64,000 bases of DNA. It comes from JAWMQL01 sp033283165. GTDB taxonomy: Bacteria > Pseudomonadota > Gammaproteobacteria > Pseudomonadales > Halieaceae. The stretch's first letter is position 1. Every line of letters starts with the position of its first letter. The notes beneath the pieces were generated by a model. That model searched no databases, was not told the origin of the DNA, and saw nothing but the letters and a program-made list of their open reading frames with translations. The DNA is taken from assembly GCA_033283165.1 (NCBI GenBank), contig JAWMQL010000002.1:558001-622000 (forward strand), written 5' to 3'. A program made the position numbers and the translations under genes. Below are positions 54,057 through 62,654 of the stretch, one piece after another.

Positions 54057-55025
54057 TTGCCCCAGTCTGAGCTGCAAGCCGTTCAGTCCATGACCCGACA
54101 AATGGAACGGTCCGTGATCGGCCAGGAGGAGGTCGCCCGCACCCTGACCCTGGCCCTGTTGTGCAACGGTAACGTGCTGCTGGAGGGCCTGCCCGGTACG
54201 GCCAAGACCCGCTCCATCAAGACCCTGTCGCAGGTGTTGCAGGCGAAACTGGGGCGCATCCAGTTCACCCCCGACCTGCTGCCTTCCGACGTGACCGGCA
54301 ACGAGATATACCAGGACAACAGGGGCGTGTCAGAACTGGTGTTCCAGCCCGGGCCGATTTTCAATGAACTGGTGCTGGCAGACGAGATCAACCGCGCGCC
54401 GGCCAAGGTGCAGTCGGCGCTGCTGGAAGCGATGGAGGAGCGCCAGATAACCGTGGCGGGCAAGACCTACCCGCTGCCGCCGTTGTTCATGGTCCTGGCG
54501 ACCCAGAACCCGATCGAACAGGAGGGCACCTACCCGTTGCCCGAAGCGCAGATGGATCGCTTCCTGATGAAGATCCGGGTGGACTACCCCCGCAGCGAGG
54601 CGGAGCTCGGTATCCTGCGACTGGTGCAGGCCGAGGAGGCCGAGTCGGGCCCGGAATTGACCCGGATCGAGCAGTCGCACATTTTCGCCGCGCGCCGCGC
54701 CATCCAGGCCATGAGTGTCGCGCCGTCCGTGGAGCAGTACATCGTTGACCTGGTCATGGCAACCCGCGACCCGGCGCGCTATAGCGGCGACCTGGACCAC
54801 TGGATCGAGGTGGGTTCCAGCCCCCGGGCCAGCATCGCACTGCACCGGGTAGGTCGCGCCAGCGCCTGGCTGGAGGGTCGGGACCACGTGCTGCCCGAAG
54901 ACATACGCGGCGCCGCCCACGCGGTGATGCGCCATCGACTGATGCTGAGCTACGACGCCCTGGCCGACCACATCGGGCCCGACCAGGTGATCGACGAACT
55001 ACTGCGTCAGGTCGCCGTGGGCTGA
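54057..55025 (+). CDS. MoxR-type AAA+ ATPase
   Basis: A 322-residue chaperone-like ATPase. The nucleotide fold has Walker A EGLPGTAKT, Walker B VLADEINRAP, sensor ATQNPIEQEGTYPLPEAQ and the arginine-finger segment MDRFL. MoxR proteins act with VWA-domain partners, which are encoded downstream. TTG 54057 is chosen because GGGAG lies six bases upstream; the in-frame ATG at 54039 lacks a good ribosome site. It leads a run of genes with small gaps or overlaps (DUF58, DUF4381, two VWA proteins, BatD). Confidence 0.92.
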   Translation: MPQSELQAVQSMTRQMERSVIGQEEVARTLTLALLCNGNVLLEGLPGTAKTRSIKTLSQVLQAKLGRIQFTPDLLPSDVTGNEIYQDNRGVSELVFQPGPIFNELVLADEINRAPAKVQSALLEAMEERQITVAGKTYPLPPLFMVLATQNPIEQEGTYPLPEAQMDRFLMKIRVDYPRSEAELGILRLVQAEEAESGPELTRIEQSHIFAARRAIQAMSVAPSVEQYIVDLVMATRDPARYSGDLDHWIEVGSSPRASIALHRVGRASAWLEGRDHVLPEDIRGAAHAVMRHRLMLSYDALADHIGPDQVIDELLRQVAVG

Positions 55026-55032
55026 ACCGGTA

Positions 55033-55965
55033 GTGGCCAGGGAACAGGACGTCTATGCCGACCTGGCGCAGCTGGTCAGGCTGCGTTACAGCGCACGCGG
55101 TTTCAGCTACCTGCCGCAGCAACCGCTGCGTTCACTGCTCAGTGGCCGCAAGCGCTCGCGCCTGCGCGGTCGTGGCCTGGACTTCGATGAACTGCGGCAT
55201 TACCGCCCCGGTGACGATATCCGAACCATGGACTGGCGGGTCACCAACCGCACCGGCAAACCGCATGTGCGGGTGTACACCGAGGAGCGCGATCGACCGG
55301 TCATGCTGGTCGTGGACCAGCGGCTGTCGATGTTTTTCGGCTCCGAGCAGAAAATGAAATCGGTGGTTGCCGCGGAAGTGGCCGCTGTCACCGCCTGGCG
55401 GGTGCTGGACGTGGGTGACCGGGTCGGCGCCATCCTGTTCAACGATCGGCGCTGCCAGGAATTGCGCCCCACCCGTAACAGCCGCCGGGTCACGGCCATG
55501 CTGGGGGACCTGGTCGCCATGAACCGCGATCTCTCGGTGGCGCCCGGCCACAACAGTGATCCCGGCGCCCTGCTGACGGCGCTGAATACCCTGGAGCGCA
55601 ATGTCGGGCACGACTACCTGGTCATCCTGATTTCGGACTTCTATGGCTGGTGCGAGAGGGCCCTGGCCACCATTCGCCGTATCAACCGGCACAACGATAT
55701 CATCTGCTCCCTGGTATTCGATCCCCTGGAGCGCAGCATCGCCGCAGCCCAAAGCCTGGTCGTATCGGACGGCGAGTACCAACTCGAAGTCGATCCGCGA
55801 AAACACCGCCTGGGAGAAAGATTCGAGGCCAGCTTCGAAAGCTCCCTGGCCCGGGTGCAGCGCGAACTCAAACGCCACGATATACCGATTGTGCCCATCG
55901 ACACCGTGCGTCCCGTCAGCCGCCAACTGCGGGAGCAACTGGGTGGACGGGGGGCCGCGGCGTGA
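55033..55965 (+). CDS. DUF58 domain protein
   Basis: A 310-residue cytosolic protein. The conserved DUF58 motif FDELRHYRPGDDIRTMDWRVTNRTGKPHVR is present in the middle, followed by a degenerate VWA-like region (MLVVDQRLSM). DUF58 proteins nearly always accompany MoxR ATPases. GTG 55033 lies seven bases after the MoxR stop. Its stop overlaps the GTG of the next gene (GTGA). Confidence 0.92.
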   Translation: MAREQDVYADLAQLVRLRYSARGFSYLPQQPLRSLLSGRKRSRLRGRGLDFDELRHYRPGDDIRTMDWRVTNRTGKPHVRVYTEERDRPVMLVVDQRLSMFFGSEQKMKSVVAAEVAAVTAWRVLDVGDRVGAILFNDRRCQELRPTRNSRRVTAMLGDLVAMNRDLSVAPGHNSDPGALLTALNTLERNVGHDYLVILISDFYGWCERALATIRRINRHNDIICSLVFDPLERSIAAAQSLVVSDGEYQLEVDPRKHRLGERFEASFESSLARVQRELKRHDIPIVPIDTVRPVSRQLREQLGGRGAAA

Positions 55966-56468
55966 GTGCCCCCCGGCTGCCTGAGGCCTTTGGCAACTAT
56001 GCCCTGAAAGACTTTGCCGAGATACTGCCCCCGGCGGGGATCGACTGGCTACCCCAGACCCCCGGCTGGGCGGTACTGGGCACGCTGGTGCTGGCCTGGC
56101 TGCTGCGGCGCGTCTTTCGCGCGCTGCGCCGCTGGCACCGCAACCGCTACCGCCGGGAGGCCGCTGCCGCCCTGCGGGCATTGCAGAACCAACCACCGGG
56201 ACAGGTGCAGGTCGCCGATATCAACCAGTTGCTGAAGCGCGCCGCACTGGCGGGCTACGCCCGGGAACAGGTGGCAGGACTGAACGGACAGTGCTGGATC
56301 GATTTCCTCAATGGCGAGTGTCCCGCAGCGGTTTTCACCGGCGCGCCGGCGGACTGGTTGCGGGATGGACCCTACCGGCAACAGGTCCTGTCCGGGGACC
56401 AGTGCCGGCTGCTGGTGGCGGCCGCCTCGGACTGGCTGGCGCAACACCGCGGACCGGCGACATGCTAG
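55962..56468 (+). CDS. DUF4381 domain protein
   Basis: A 168-residue protein with one transmembrane helix (about 32-52, TPGWAVLGTLVLAWLLRRVF). A basic arginine-rich stretch and a helical domain with the conserved QVQVADINQLLKRAAL and SGDQCRLLVAAASDWL blocks follow. These are DUF4381 features; the family occurs only in Bat-type operons. It overlaps DUF58 by four bases and BatA by seven. Confidence 0.88.
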   Translation: MSAPRLPEAFGNYALKDFAEILPPAGIDWLPQTPGWAVLGTLVLAWLLRRVFRALRRWHRNRYRREAAAALRALQNQPPGQVQVADINQLLKRAALAGYAREQVAGLNGQCWIDFLNGECPAAVFTGAPADWLRDGPYRQQVLSGDQCRLLVAAASDWLAQHRGPATC

Positions 56469-57454
56469 AGCTGGACTATCCCTGGGCCTTGCTCCTGCTG
56501 CTGTTGCCGCCGCTGATGCTGTTGCTGCCGGCGTACCGGGAAAGCCGGGATTCGGTCAAGGTGCCTTTTTTCGACAAGCTGGTTGAGCTCAGCGAGGAGC
56601 GCCCCGGCACCGGTGCCCGCATCCTCCAGCGCAATCGCATGCAGCGTTTCCTGGTCGGCTTCATGTGGTTGTGCCTGGTATTGGCGGCGGCCCGACCCCA
56701 GTGGCTGGGGGCACCCATCGAACAGCAGAAGTCGGGCCGCGACCTGATGGTGGCCGTCGACCTGTCGGGCTCCATGGAGACCCGCGACTTCACCCTGCCC
56801 GGTGGCGCGCCGGTGGATCGCCTGACGGCGGTGAAGTACGTCCTGGCGGAACTAGCCGCACAACGTGAGGCGGACCGGCTGGGCATGATTGTGTTCGGCA
56901 GTGCCGCCTACCTGCAAACCCCTTTCACCGACGACCACCCGGTCTGGGCCAGGCTGCTGCAGGAAACCGAAATCGGCATGGCCGGTCCCAGTACGGTATT
57001 TGGCGACGCCATCGGCCTGGCGATCAAGCTGTTCCGGGAAAGCGATTCCGACAACCGGGTACTCATCGTACTGACCGACGGCAACGATACCGGCAGCACA
57101 GTGCCGCCGGTGGACGCCGCCAAGGTCGCTGCGCGATTCGACATCCGTATCTACACCATCGCGGTGGGCGATCCCGCCGCGGTGGGCGAGGAAGCCCTGG
57201 ACCTGGATACCCTGCAGCGAATTTCCGAGCTGACCGGTGGGCGCCATTTCCAGGCCCTGGACCGGCTCCAGCTGGAAGCGGCCTATACCGCCATCGGTGA
57301 ATTGGAGCCGGAGCTGTACGAAACCATCAGTTTCCGCCCACGCCAGAGCCTGCACTACGTGCCGGTGGCCGCGGCGGTGTTGCTGTATGTCCTGTTCCAC
57401 GCGATAAACGCCTGGCGCAGCCACCGCCGGAGGGGCGCGGTCCATGCTGCCTGA
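56462..57454 (+). CDS. VWA domain membrane protein (BatA-like)
   Basis: A 330-residue protein with an N-terminal Leu-rich helix pair, a von Willebrand A domain and a C-terminal transmembrane helix. The metal-ion-dependent adhesion site is complete: DLSGSM at the first loop, T in GPSTVFGDAI, and D in VLTDGNDTG. BatA proteins are linked to aerotolerance and stress resistance in bacteria that carry the operon. It overlaps the next gene by 11 bases. Confidence 0.9.
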   Translation: MLELDYPWALLLLLLPPLMLLLPAYRESRDSVKVPFFDKLVELSEERPGTGARILQRNRMQRFLVGFMWLCLVLAAARPQWLGAPIEQQKSGRDLMVAVDLSGSMETRDFTLPGGAPVDRLTAVKYVLAELAAQREADRLGMIVFGSAAYLQTPFTDDHPVWARLLQETEIGMAGPSTVFGDAIGLAIKLFRESDSDNRVLIVLTDGNDTGSTVPPVDAAKVAARFDIRIYTIAVGDPAAVGEEALDLDTLQRISELTGGRHFQALDRLQLEAAYTAIGELEPELYETISFRPRQSLHYVPVAAAVLLYVLFHAINAWRSHRRRGAVHAA

Positions 57455-59072
57455 ACTGGCTATGCTGGAACACTTTCACTTCCTGCGCCCCGCCTGGGCC
57501 CTGCTGATGCTGCCCATGCTCGCGGCCATGTTCGTGATGGACCGCCGCGAACAGCAACGGGACATGTTCGGCGGCATCATTGCCCCTCACCTGCTGGAGC
57601 ACCTGCGGATCTCCCGCTTCCAGTCGCGGTGGTTGAATCCCCGCAGCTTCACCCGGATTATCATGGTGCTGCTGACCGTGGTGCTCATGGGGCCCAGCTG
57701 GCGCCAGCAGCCGTCCCCCCTGAACCAGGACGACGCCGCCCTGGTGATCCTGCTGGATGTCTCATCCTCCATGCAGCAGCGCGACGTTCAACCCAGTCGC
57801 CTGCAGCGCGCGCAACAGAAAATCGGCGACCTGCTCGCCCTGAGGCCGGACAAGCGGGCGGCGCTGATCGTATATGCCGGCAGCGCCCACACGGTGTTGA
57901 GCCTCACTGCCGATCGGGACATATTCAATAATTACCTGGCCGCCATCGAGCCCGGGATCATGCCGCGCCCGGGCAAATTCCCGGAGCTGGCCCTGCCGGT
58001 CATCGCCGAAATCCTGGGGGACAGCACCGCACCGGGCACGGTGGTGCTGTTTTCAGACGGAGCCGGGAGCGCCAGCCAGGCCGCGTTCGAGACGTTCTTC
58101 GAGAGTCACCCGCAGCAGTTGCTGGTGGTCGGCGTGGGCACCGAAGTCGATCGCGAGGGGCTGGTACCCCTCGATCGCCGCGCGCTGGAAGGGCTGGCCA
58201 GCGCCGCGGGCGGTCGCTTCCAGGCCCTGACCGTGGACGACAGCGACATGCGCAGGCTGAACCGGCTGATCGACAACCACTACGTGATCATCGAGGACAG
58301 CGCCCTGCCCTGGCTGGACAGCGGCTATGTTCTGGTCTTCCCGGCCATGGCCCTGTTCCTGTTCTGGTTCCGCCGGGGCTGGACCCTGGTCTGGAGCCTG
58401 CTGCTCCTGCCGCTGGCGCTGGCGCTGCCGCCAACCCCCGCGCAGGCCGCCGGGGCCACCGACCAGGACGGCGCCGGGTCACACTGGTTTGCCGATCTCT
58501 GGCTGACCCCGGACCAGCAGGGACGGCTGCTGCTGCAACTGGGTCGGTACCGGGAGGCTGCGCAGCGCTTTGAGGACCTCCAGTGGAAGGGCCTGGCCCT
58601 GTACTACGCCGAGGACTTCATGGCCGCGGCGGAATACTTTTCCCGCAGCGACTCCGATCGGGCCCTGTTCAACGAGGCCAACGCCCGCGCCCACGGCCGG
58701 GACTACCTCCGCGCGGTGCGGCGCTACGACCGGCTGCTGGCCCGTACGCCGGATTTTCCCGGCGCCGCCGCCAACCGCGACAAGGTGCAGGCCCTGATCG
58801 ATGAGATCAACCGGCTCAGCGCAAGCCAGCAGCAGGAGCAGGGTGTCAGTTCGGAAGAAAAGCAGATGGGCGGAGAGGACGCCATACCGGCGGAGGGCGC
58901 CGAGGAGCTGAGCTGGACCGAGGCAGAACTGCAGCAATTCAGCGCCGAGGAGATCCTCGGCGATCCGGCCACGGCGGAGATGTGGCTGCGCGGAGTACAG
59001 CAGGACCCGGCCAATTTCCTGGCCGTCAAATTCAGTATGCAGCTGCAATCCGCCGGGGAGGACCGGCCATGA
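57444..59072 (+). CDS. VWA plus TPR protein (BatB/BatC fusion)
   Basis: A 542-residue protein. The N-terminal two helices, a VWA domain (MIDAS start LDVSSSMQQ) and a transmembrane segment near residue 300 correspond to BatB. The C-terminal 180 residues hold TPR-like helices (GRYREAAQRFEDLQWKGLALYY, FNEANARAHGRDY) and correspond to BatC, encoded separately in some genomes. Its stop overlaps the BatD start (ATGA). The fusion implies the VWA and TPR parts act as one unit at the inner membrane. Confidence 0.88.
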   Translation: MLPELAMLEHFHFLRPAWALLMLPMLAAMFVMDRREQQRDMFGGIIAPHLLEHLRISRFQSRWLNPRSFTRIIMVLLTVVLMGPSWRQQPSPLNQDDAALVILLDVSSSMQQRDVQPSRLQRAQQKIGDLLALRPDKRAALIVYAGSAHTVLSLTADRDIFNNYLAAIEPGIMPRPGKFPELALPVIAEILGDSTAPGTVVLFSDGAGSASQAAFETFFESHPQQLLVVGVGTEVDREGLVPLDRRALEGLASAAGGRFQALTVDDSDMRRLNRLIDNHYVIIEDSALPWLDSGYVLVFPAMALFLFWFRRGWTLVWSLLLLPLALALPPTPAQAAGATDQDGAGSHWFADLWLTPDQQGRLLLQLGRYREAAQRFEDLQWKGLALYYAEDFMAAAEYFSRSDSDRALFNEANARAHGRDYLRAVRRYDRLLARTPDFPGAAANRDKVQALIDEINRLSASQQQEQGVSSEEKQMGGEDAIPAEGAEELSWTEAELQQFSAEEILGDPATAEMWLRGVQQDPANFLAVKFSMQLQSAGEDRP

Positions 59073-60127
59073 GATGGCTGTCACTGCTCCTCGGTCTGCT
59101 GGTGGCGCTTTCCGCGCATGCCGAAAGCGTCCGCGAACTCAAGGACCGCGGCGCCCTCAGCGTGACCGCCAGCCTGTCGCCGGCCACACCGGTGGTACCC
59201 GGTCAACGGGTGGTTCTGGGCATCGAGGTCGCCACCGACAGTTGGTTCAGCGGCGGTACCCGCATCGACCTGCCCGAGGTTCCCGGGCTGGTCATCCTGC
59301 AGAACGAGCAGTTTGCGAGCAACAGCAGTGAGCGGCGCGGCGCGGCCACCTGGGTCATCCAGCGCTGGCAGCTGGACCTGTTCCCGCAGCGGGCCGGGCG
59401 ATTTTCGATACCGGCCATCCCGGTGTTCGTGCAGCTGGGGATTGGCGCCAGCGGCAGCCTGGCCAGCCAGCCACTGACCCTGCAGGTGGAGCTACCCGGG
59501 GCGATGGCCGATTTGTCCCACTGGGTGGCGGCCCCAGAGTTCGAAGTGAGCCAGAGCTTCGACCGCGACCCGGATACGCTGGCGGTGGGCGATGCCCTGG
59601 AGCGGGAACTGCGCTTCGAGGCGGTTGACCTGATGGCGATGATGCTGCCGGCGGCGGAACCCGCGCAACTGCCGGGCTTGCGGGCCTATCCCGGGCCACC
59701 GGAACTGTCCAGTCGCAACAACCGGGGTGACCTGCTGGCCAGCCGGCGGCAAACCGTCAGCTATATTGCCGAACAGCCCGGACACTACCAGTTGCCCGCG
59801 CAGGAATTCCACTGGTGGAATACCGCGAGTCGGCAACTGCAGCTGGTGAGCCTGCCACCGGTGAACGTGACCGTGGTGGCGGCGCCCGGCACGGCGCCGG
59901 GAAAGGCCGGCGGAACCCGGATCGGGGCAGGCCATGGCATGCTGCTGGCCGGTTTACTGCTGCTGGCCGCGGCGGTGTTCGCAGCCCGGCAACCCCTGTC
60001 GCAGGTGTGCCGATGGCTGTTATCGACCCTGGTTAACGGAATCCGCCGACTGGATCAGGCACTGGCAGCCTGGCGCCGCCCGGGCCTGCCGCCCAGCCTT
60101 AACCCCGGAAGTAACGCTGGGGAGTAA
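59069..60127 (+). CDS. BatD-like protein
   Basis: A 352-residue protein with a signal peptide (about 1-18, ending AHAES). Beta-rich periplasmic repeats (ASLSPATPVVPGQRVVLGIEV and similar) and a single transmembrane helix near residues 290-315 follow, with a short basic cytoplasmic tail. This is the BatD/BatE-type architecture that ends the operon. ATG 59069 overlaps the preceding stop. The 3' end overlaps that of gcvT on the other strand by 29 bases. Confidence 0.82.
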   Translation: MRWLSLLLGLLVALSAHAESVRELKDRGALSVTASLSPATPVVPGQRVVLGIEVATDSWFSGGTRIDLPEVPGLVILQNEQFASNSSERRGAATWVIQRWQLDLFPQRAGRFSIPAIPVFVQLGIGASGSLASQPLTLQVELPGAMADLSHWVAAPEFEVSQSFDRDPDTLAVGDALERELRFEAVDLMAMMLPAAEPAQLPGLRAYPGPPELSSRNNRGDLLASRRQTVSYIAEQPGHYQLPAQEFHWWNTASRQLQLVSLPPVNVTVVAAPGTAPGKAGGTRIGAGHGMLLAGLLLLAAAVFAARQPLSQVCRWLLSTLVNGIRRLDQALAAWRRPGLPPSLNPGSNAGE

Positions 60128-61208
60128 AGGGCATCGCGGTGACCGTGACGGGGACCGGTTTACCCCGTACGTCCACGCTCAGGGCAGTGCCGGGCTCACC
60201 CAGTTCCCGCGCAATGTAGGCCATGGCGATCGGCTTCCCCAAACTGGCGCCGTAACAGGCGGAGCAGACTTCGCCCACCCGCTCACCGGCGGCGTCCAGC
60301 ACCGGCTGGCCCTCCCGCACCGGGCGCTTGCCATCCACCGCCAGGCCGACCCGGCGCAGGGGCGGTTTATTACGCATGCGCTCGAAGATCACGTCGGCAC
60401 CGGGAAAGCCCCCGGGACGTTCGCCGTCCGGTCGGCGCGCCTTGCTGATGGACCACAGCAATCCGGCCTGCACCGGATCGATGTCTTCGCTGAGTTCGTG
60501 ACCATACAGGCACAACCCCGCCTCCAGGCGCAGTGAGTCCCGGGCACCGAGCCCGATGGGCTCTACCGCGTCCTGCGCCAGCAGCAGGCGCGCGACCTGC
60601 TCCGCCCGCTCCGCCGGCAGGGAAATTTCAAAGCCGTCTTCGCCGGTGTAGCCGGAACAGGTAATGAAGGCTTCCACGCTGTCGATCGCCGCGAAGCACC
60701 CGGTCATGAACACCAGGTCACCCGCCTCCGGGCACAGCGCGGACAGGGTCGGCCGGGCAGCGGGCCCCTGCAGCGCGAGCAGGGCGCGATCCTCCAGCAC
60801 GGTCAGGGACTGCCCGGACAAGTGGCCACGCAGGTGCGCGATATCCTGCTCCTTGCATGCGGCATTGACCACCAGGAAAAAACGCTCCGCTCCCCAGCGG
60901 GTGATGATCAGGTCATCCAGTACCCCGCCCTGCGCGTTGGTAAACAGGGCATAGGTCTGGCGGCCCTCGCCCAGCCCTGCCAGGTCCACCGGCACCAGGT
61001 TTTCCAGCATGGCCGTGCTGCCCGCGCCCTCGATCACCACCTGTCCCATGTGAGAGACGTCGAACAGGCCCGCCGCCTCGCGGGTGTGCAGGTGTTCGCG
61101 GATGATACCGGCGGGATACTGCACCGGCATGTCATACCCGGCAAATGGCACCATTTTGGCGCCGAGTTCACGGTGCAGGGCGTCCAGGGGTGTCGTTTTC
61201 AGGCTCAT
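60099..61208 (-). CDS. gcvT: Aminomethyltransferase (glycine cleavage T protein)
   Basis: A 369-residue enzyme that moves the aminomethyl group from lipoylated H-protein to tetrahydrofolate, releasing ammonia. Expected segments include the N-terminal TPLDALHRELGAKMVPFAGY, the FDVSHMGQ block with the folate-site Asp, SGYTGEDGFEI, LGARDSLRLEAGLCLYG and the C-terminal PFTPQRYFRG. The gcvH and gcvP genes are not in the window. The start at 61208 has AGG eight bases upstream. No glycine riboswitch is seen in the short upstream region, which is shared with the shikimate kinase-like gene. Confidence 0.95.
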   Translation of the reverse strand: MSLKTTPLDALHRELGAKMVPFAGYDMPVQYPAGIIREHLHTREAAGLFDVSHMGQVVIEGAGSTAMLENLVPVDLAGLGEGRQTYALFTNAQGGVLDDLIITRWGAERFFLVVNAACKEQDIAHLRGHLSGQSLTVLEDRALLALQGPAARPTLSALCPEAGDLVFMTGCFAAIDSVEAFITCSGYTGEDGFEISLPAERAEQVARLLLAQDAVEPIGLGARDSLRLEAGLCLYGHELSEDIDPVQAGLLWSISKARRPDGERPGGFPGADVIFERMRNKPPLRRVGLAVDGKRPVREGQPVLDAAGERVGEVCSACYGASLGKPIAMAYIARELGEPGTALSVDVRGKPVPVTVTAMPFTPQRYFRG

Positions 61209-61355
61209 GGGAAAACCTCGCGTGGGACGGCGGAAAGAGCGCCACTCTACCCAGCCCCGATCCGGTGCGCAAGCCGCGCCAGGGCTATCTGGGGCGTCTT
61301 GCCGGGACCCCGCACCGGTGGTACTGTCGCCTCCCTCGCCGGACCGGAGACCGCC

Positions 61356-61877
61356 GTGCAGGCCAACACTTTGCAAGTCGATACCATCAGCCTGGTGGGC
61401 ATGCCAGGGGCCGGTAAAAGCACCGTGGGCGTGATCCTGGCCAAGGCCACGGGGCTGCGCTTTATCGATACCGACCTGGAAATGCAGCGGCGCATGGGGG
61501 CCACCCTGCAGGAGATGCTCGAGGCGCGGGGACATCTCTACCTGCGCCAGGTCGAGGAACAGGTATTGCTGGACCCGGACCTGGACCTGTCGCAAGCCGT
61601 TATTTCGACCGGCGGCAGTGTGGTCTACTGCGAGCCCGGCATGAAACGCCTGCGCGCGGCCGGGCCGGTCGTGTACCTGCGCTGTGATCTCTCGGTTCTG
61701 GAACGACGTATCGCCGACGCGCCACCGCGGGGGATTGCCGACGACCCGGGCAACAGCTTTGCCCAGGTCTTCGCCCAGCGGGTACCCCTGTACGAACGCT
61801 ACGCCGATTTCACTGTGGACGCCGGGTGCGGCACCGCAGACCAGGTCGCCAGCGCTATCGTGGCGCTGCTGCGGTGA
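61356..61877 (+). CDS. Shikimate kinase-like protein
   Basis: A 173-residue P-loop kinase. Walker A is GMPGAGKST, the shikimate-contact Asp is in FIDTDLEM, and the RxxE element of helix 3 is YLRQVEE. The usual GGG substrate loop reads TGGSV, with Ser for the third Gly. Length fits AroK. GTG 61356 has GGAG six bases upstream. It is not beside aroB, so it may be a paralog with a different acid or sugar substrate. Confidence 0.75.
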   Translation: MQANTLQVDTISLVGMPGAGKSTVGVILAKATGLRFIDTDLEMQRRMGATLQEMLEARGHLYLRQVEEQVLLDPDLDLSQAVISTGGSVVYCEPGMKRLRAAGPVVYLRCDLSVLERRIADAPPRGIADDPGNSFAQVFAQRVPLYERYADFTVDAGCGTADQVASAIVALLR

Positions 61878-62056
61878 CCGGGCATGTCCGCGGACAGGGG
61901 CCGGGCAGCGGGGCGCTACCCGAAGCGTCCAGCGGATAGCCCGTGGGCCTGCCGCGGCCTGGCACGCAAATTGCTCGCTGGTAAGCGCGGGTGGCCCGGC
62001 CACCAGTGCTTGCGGTCAGGGATGAATCACAGGGAGGTGAGCTGTCGCGCATGGAC

Positions 62057-62161
62057 GGCCAGGGAAGGCCCGGCCAGGAAAGGCCCGGCCAGGGAAGGCC
62101 CAGCCAGGAAAGGCCCTGCCAGGGAAGGCCCGGCCAGGAATGGCCCGGCCAGGAATGGCCC
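62057..62161. repeat. 15-bp tandem repeat array, seven units
   Basis: Seven consecutive units based on GGCCAGGGAAGGCCC. Units 1, 3 and 5 have AGGGAAGG, units 2 and 4 have AGGAAAGG and units 6 and 7 have AGGAATGG, so a 30-bp higher-order period is visible in the first part. Each unit carries GGCC at both ends and can pair with itself or neighbours. Confidence 0.92.
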
Positions 62162-62237
62162 GGGCCACCCGCCCTCAGACCCGCAGGACTGGATCAAAAG
62201 GTAATAAGAAGCATGTTTTTTTGCCTATAAATATTCA

Positions 62238-62266
62238 TTGACTCGCTGAAAACCCTGAGTGATATT
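62238..62266 (+). promoter_or_regulatory. Promoter of the small charged protein gene
   Basis: TTGACT (62238-62243) and GATATT (62261-62266) are separated by 17 bases. Expected transcription starts about 25 bases before the Shine-Dalgarno AGGAGGTGAT (62298-62307). Confidence 0.5.
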
Positions 62267-62310
62267 TGCCCCGAGTGCGACCTGGCAGATAGATCATCAG
62301 GAGGTGATTT

Positions 62311-62532
62311 ATGGGCGAACGCAATCAGGAACCTGTTACCAGCGACCCGCTGGACGACCTGTTCGAGCCAGTTCTGGGCGATCTGAGTGATGATGACCTG
62401 GAAGACCTCGGGCCTGTGGCATCCGACAAGCAACGCCTGGCGGAGAAGCGGCGCCGGGCGGAACAACGCCTGGAGGAGAAACGACTGCGGGACGAGTTGG
62501 GTTATTACGACCTGCAGTTCGACGACCTGTAA
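62311..62532 (+). CDS. Small charged protein, PA3496-like envelope-integrity family
   Basis: A 73-residue protein with an acidic N-terminal half (DPLDDLFEPVLGDLSDDDLEDL) and a basic coiled-coil-like helix (RLAEKRRRAEQRLEEKRLRDELG), ending in YYDLQFDDL. This layout matches the small PA3496-type family of Pseudomonas-related bacteria, some members of which have been tied to envelope integrity. A perfect Shine-Dalgarno (AGGAGGTGAT) precedes ATG 62311. No signal peptide. Confidence 0.8.
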   Translation: MGERNQEPVTSDPLDDLFEPVLGDLSDDDLEDLGPVASDKQRLAEKRRRAEQRLEEKRLRDELGYYDLQFDDL

Positions 62533-62538
62533 CACCCT

Positions 62539-62562
62539 CCCGGGGGCCTGAAGGCTCCCGGG
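62539..62562 (+). terminator. Hairpin downstream of the small charged protein gene
   Basis: Ten-base arms CCCGGGGGCC and GGCTCCCGGG with a four-base loop, one G/T wobble, starting six bases after the stop codon. No T run follows. Confidence 0.5.
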
Positions 62563-62654
62563 AATCAACGCGCACCTGCCGGCCGGCACCGAAGGCGTCC
62601 ACATTCCAATTCCCCCCGGACCGGGGTTCAGCAAGGATATCAAATCCCCTCGCA

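Larger units (their letters stand above)
61878..62310. other. 433-bp region with tandem repeats and a promoter, no secure gene
   Basis: The region after the shikimate kinase-like gene holds a 15-bp tandem array (62057-62161), an AT-rich stretch (about 62195-62240) and a promoter-like element for the next gene. Two short frames cross the array, but because the unit is five codons long every frame gives pentapeptide repeats, so coding is not supported. Confidence 0.6.

Noticed and set aside
61209..61355. Glycine riboswitch before gcvT
   Set aside because: The intergenic space is short and shared with a divergent gene, and I could not find the paired conserved aptamer cores.
62057..62161. CRISPR array
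   Set aside because: Units are adjacent with no spacers and no cas genes are present.
61884..62230. Collagen-like repeat protein genes across the 15-bp array
   Set aside because: All frames give pentapeptide repeats because the unit is 15 bases. There is no well-spaced ribosome site or conserved flanking domain.
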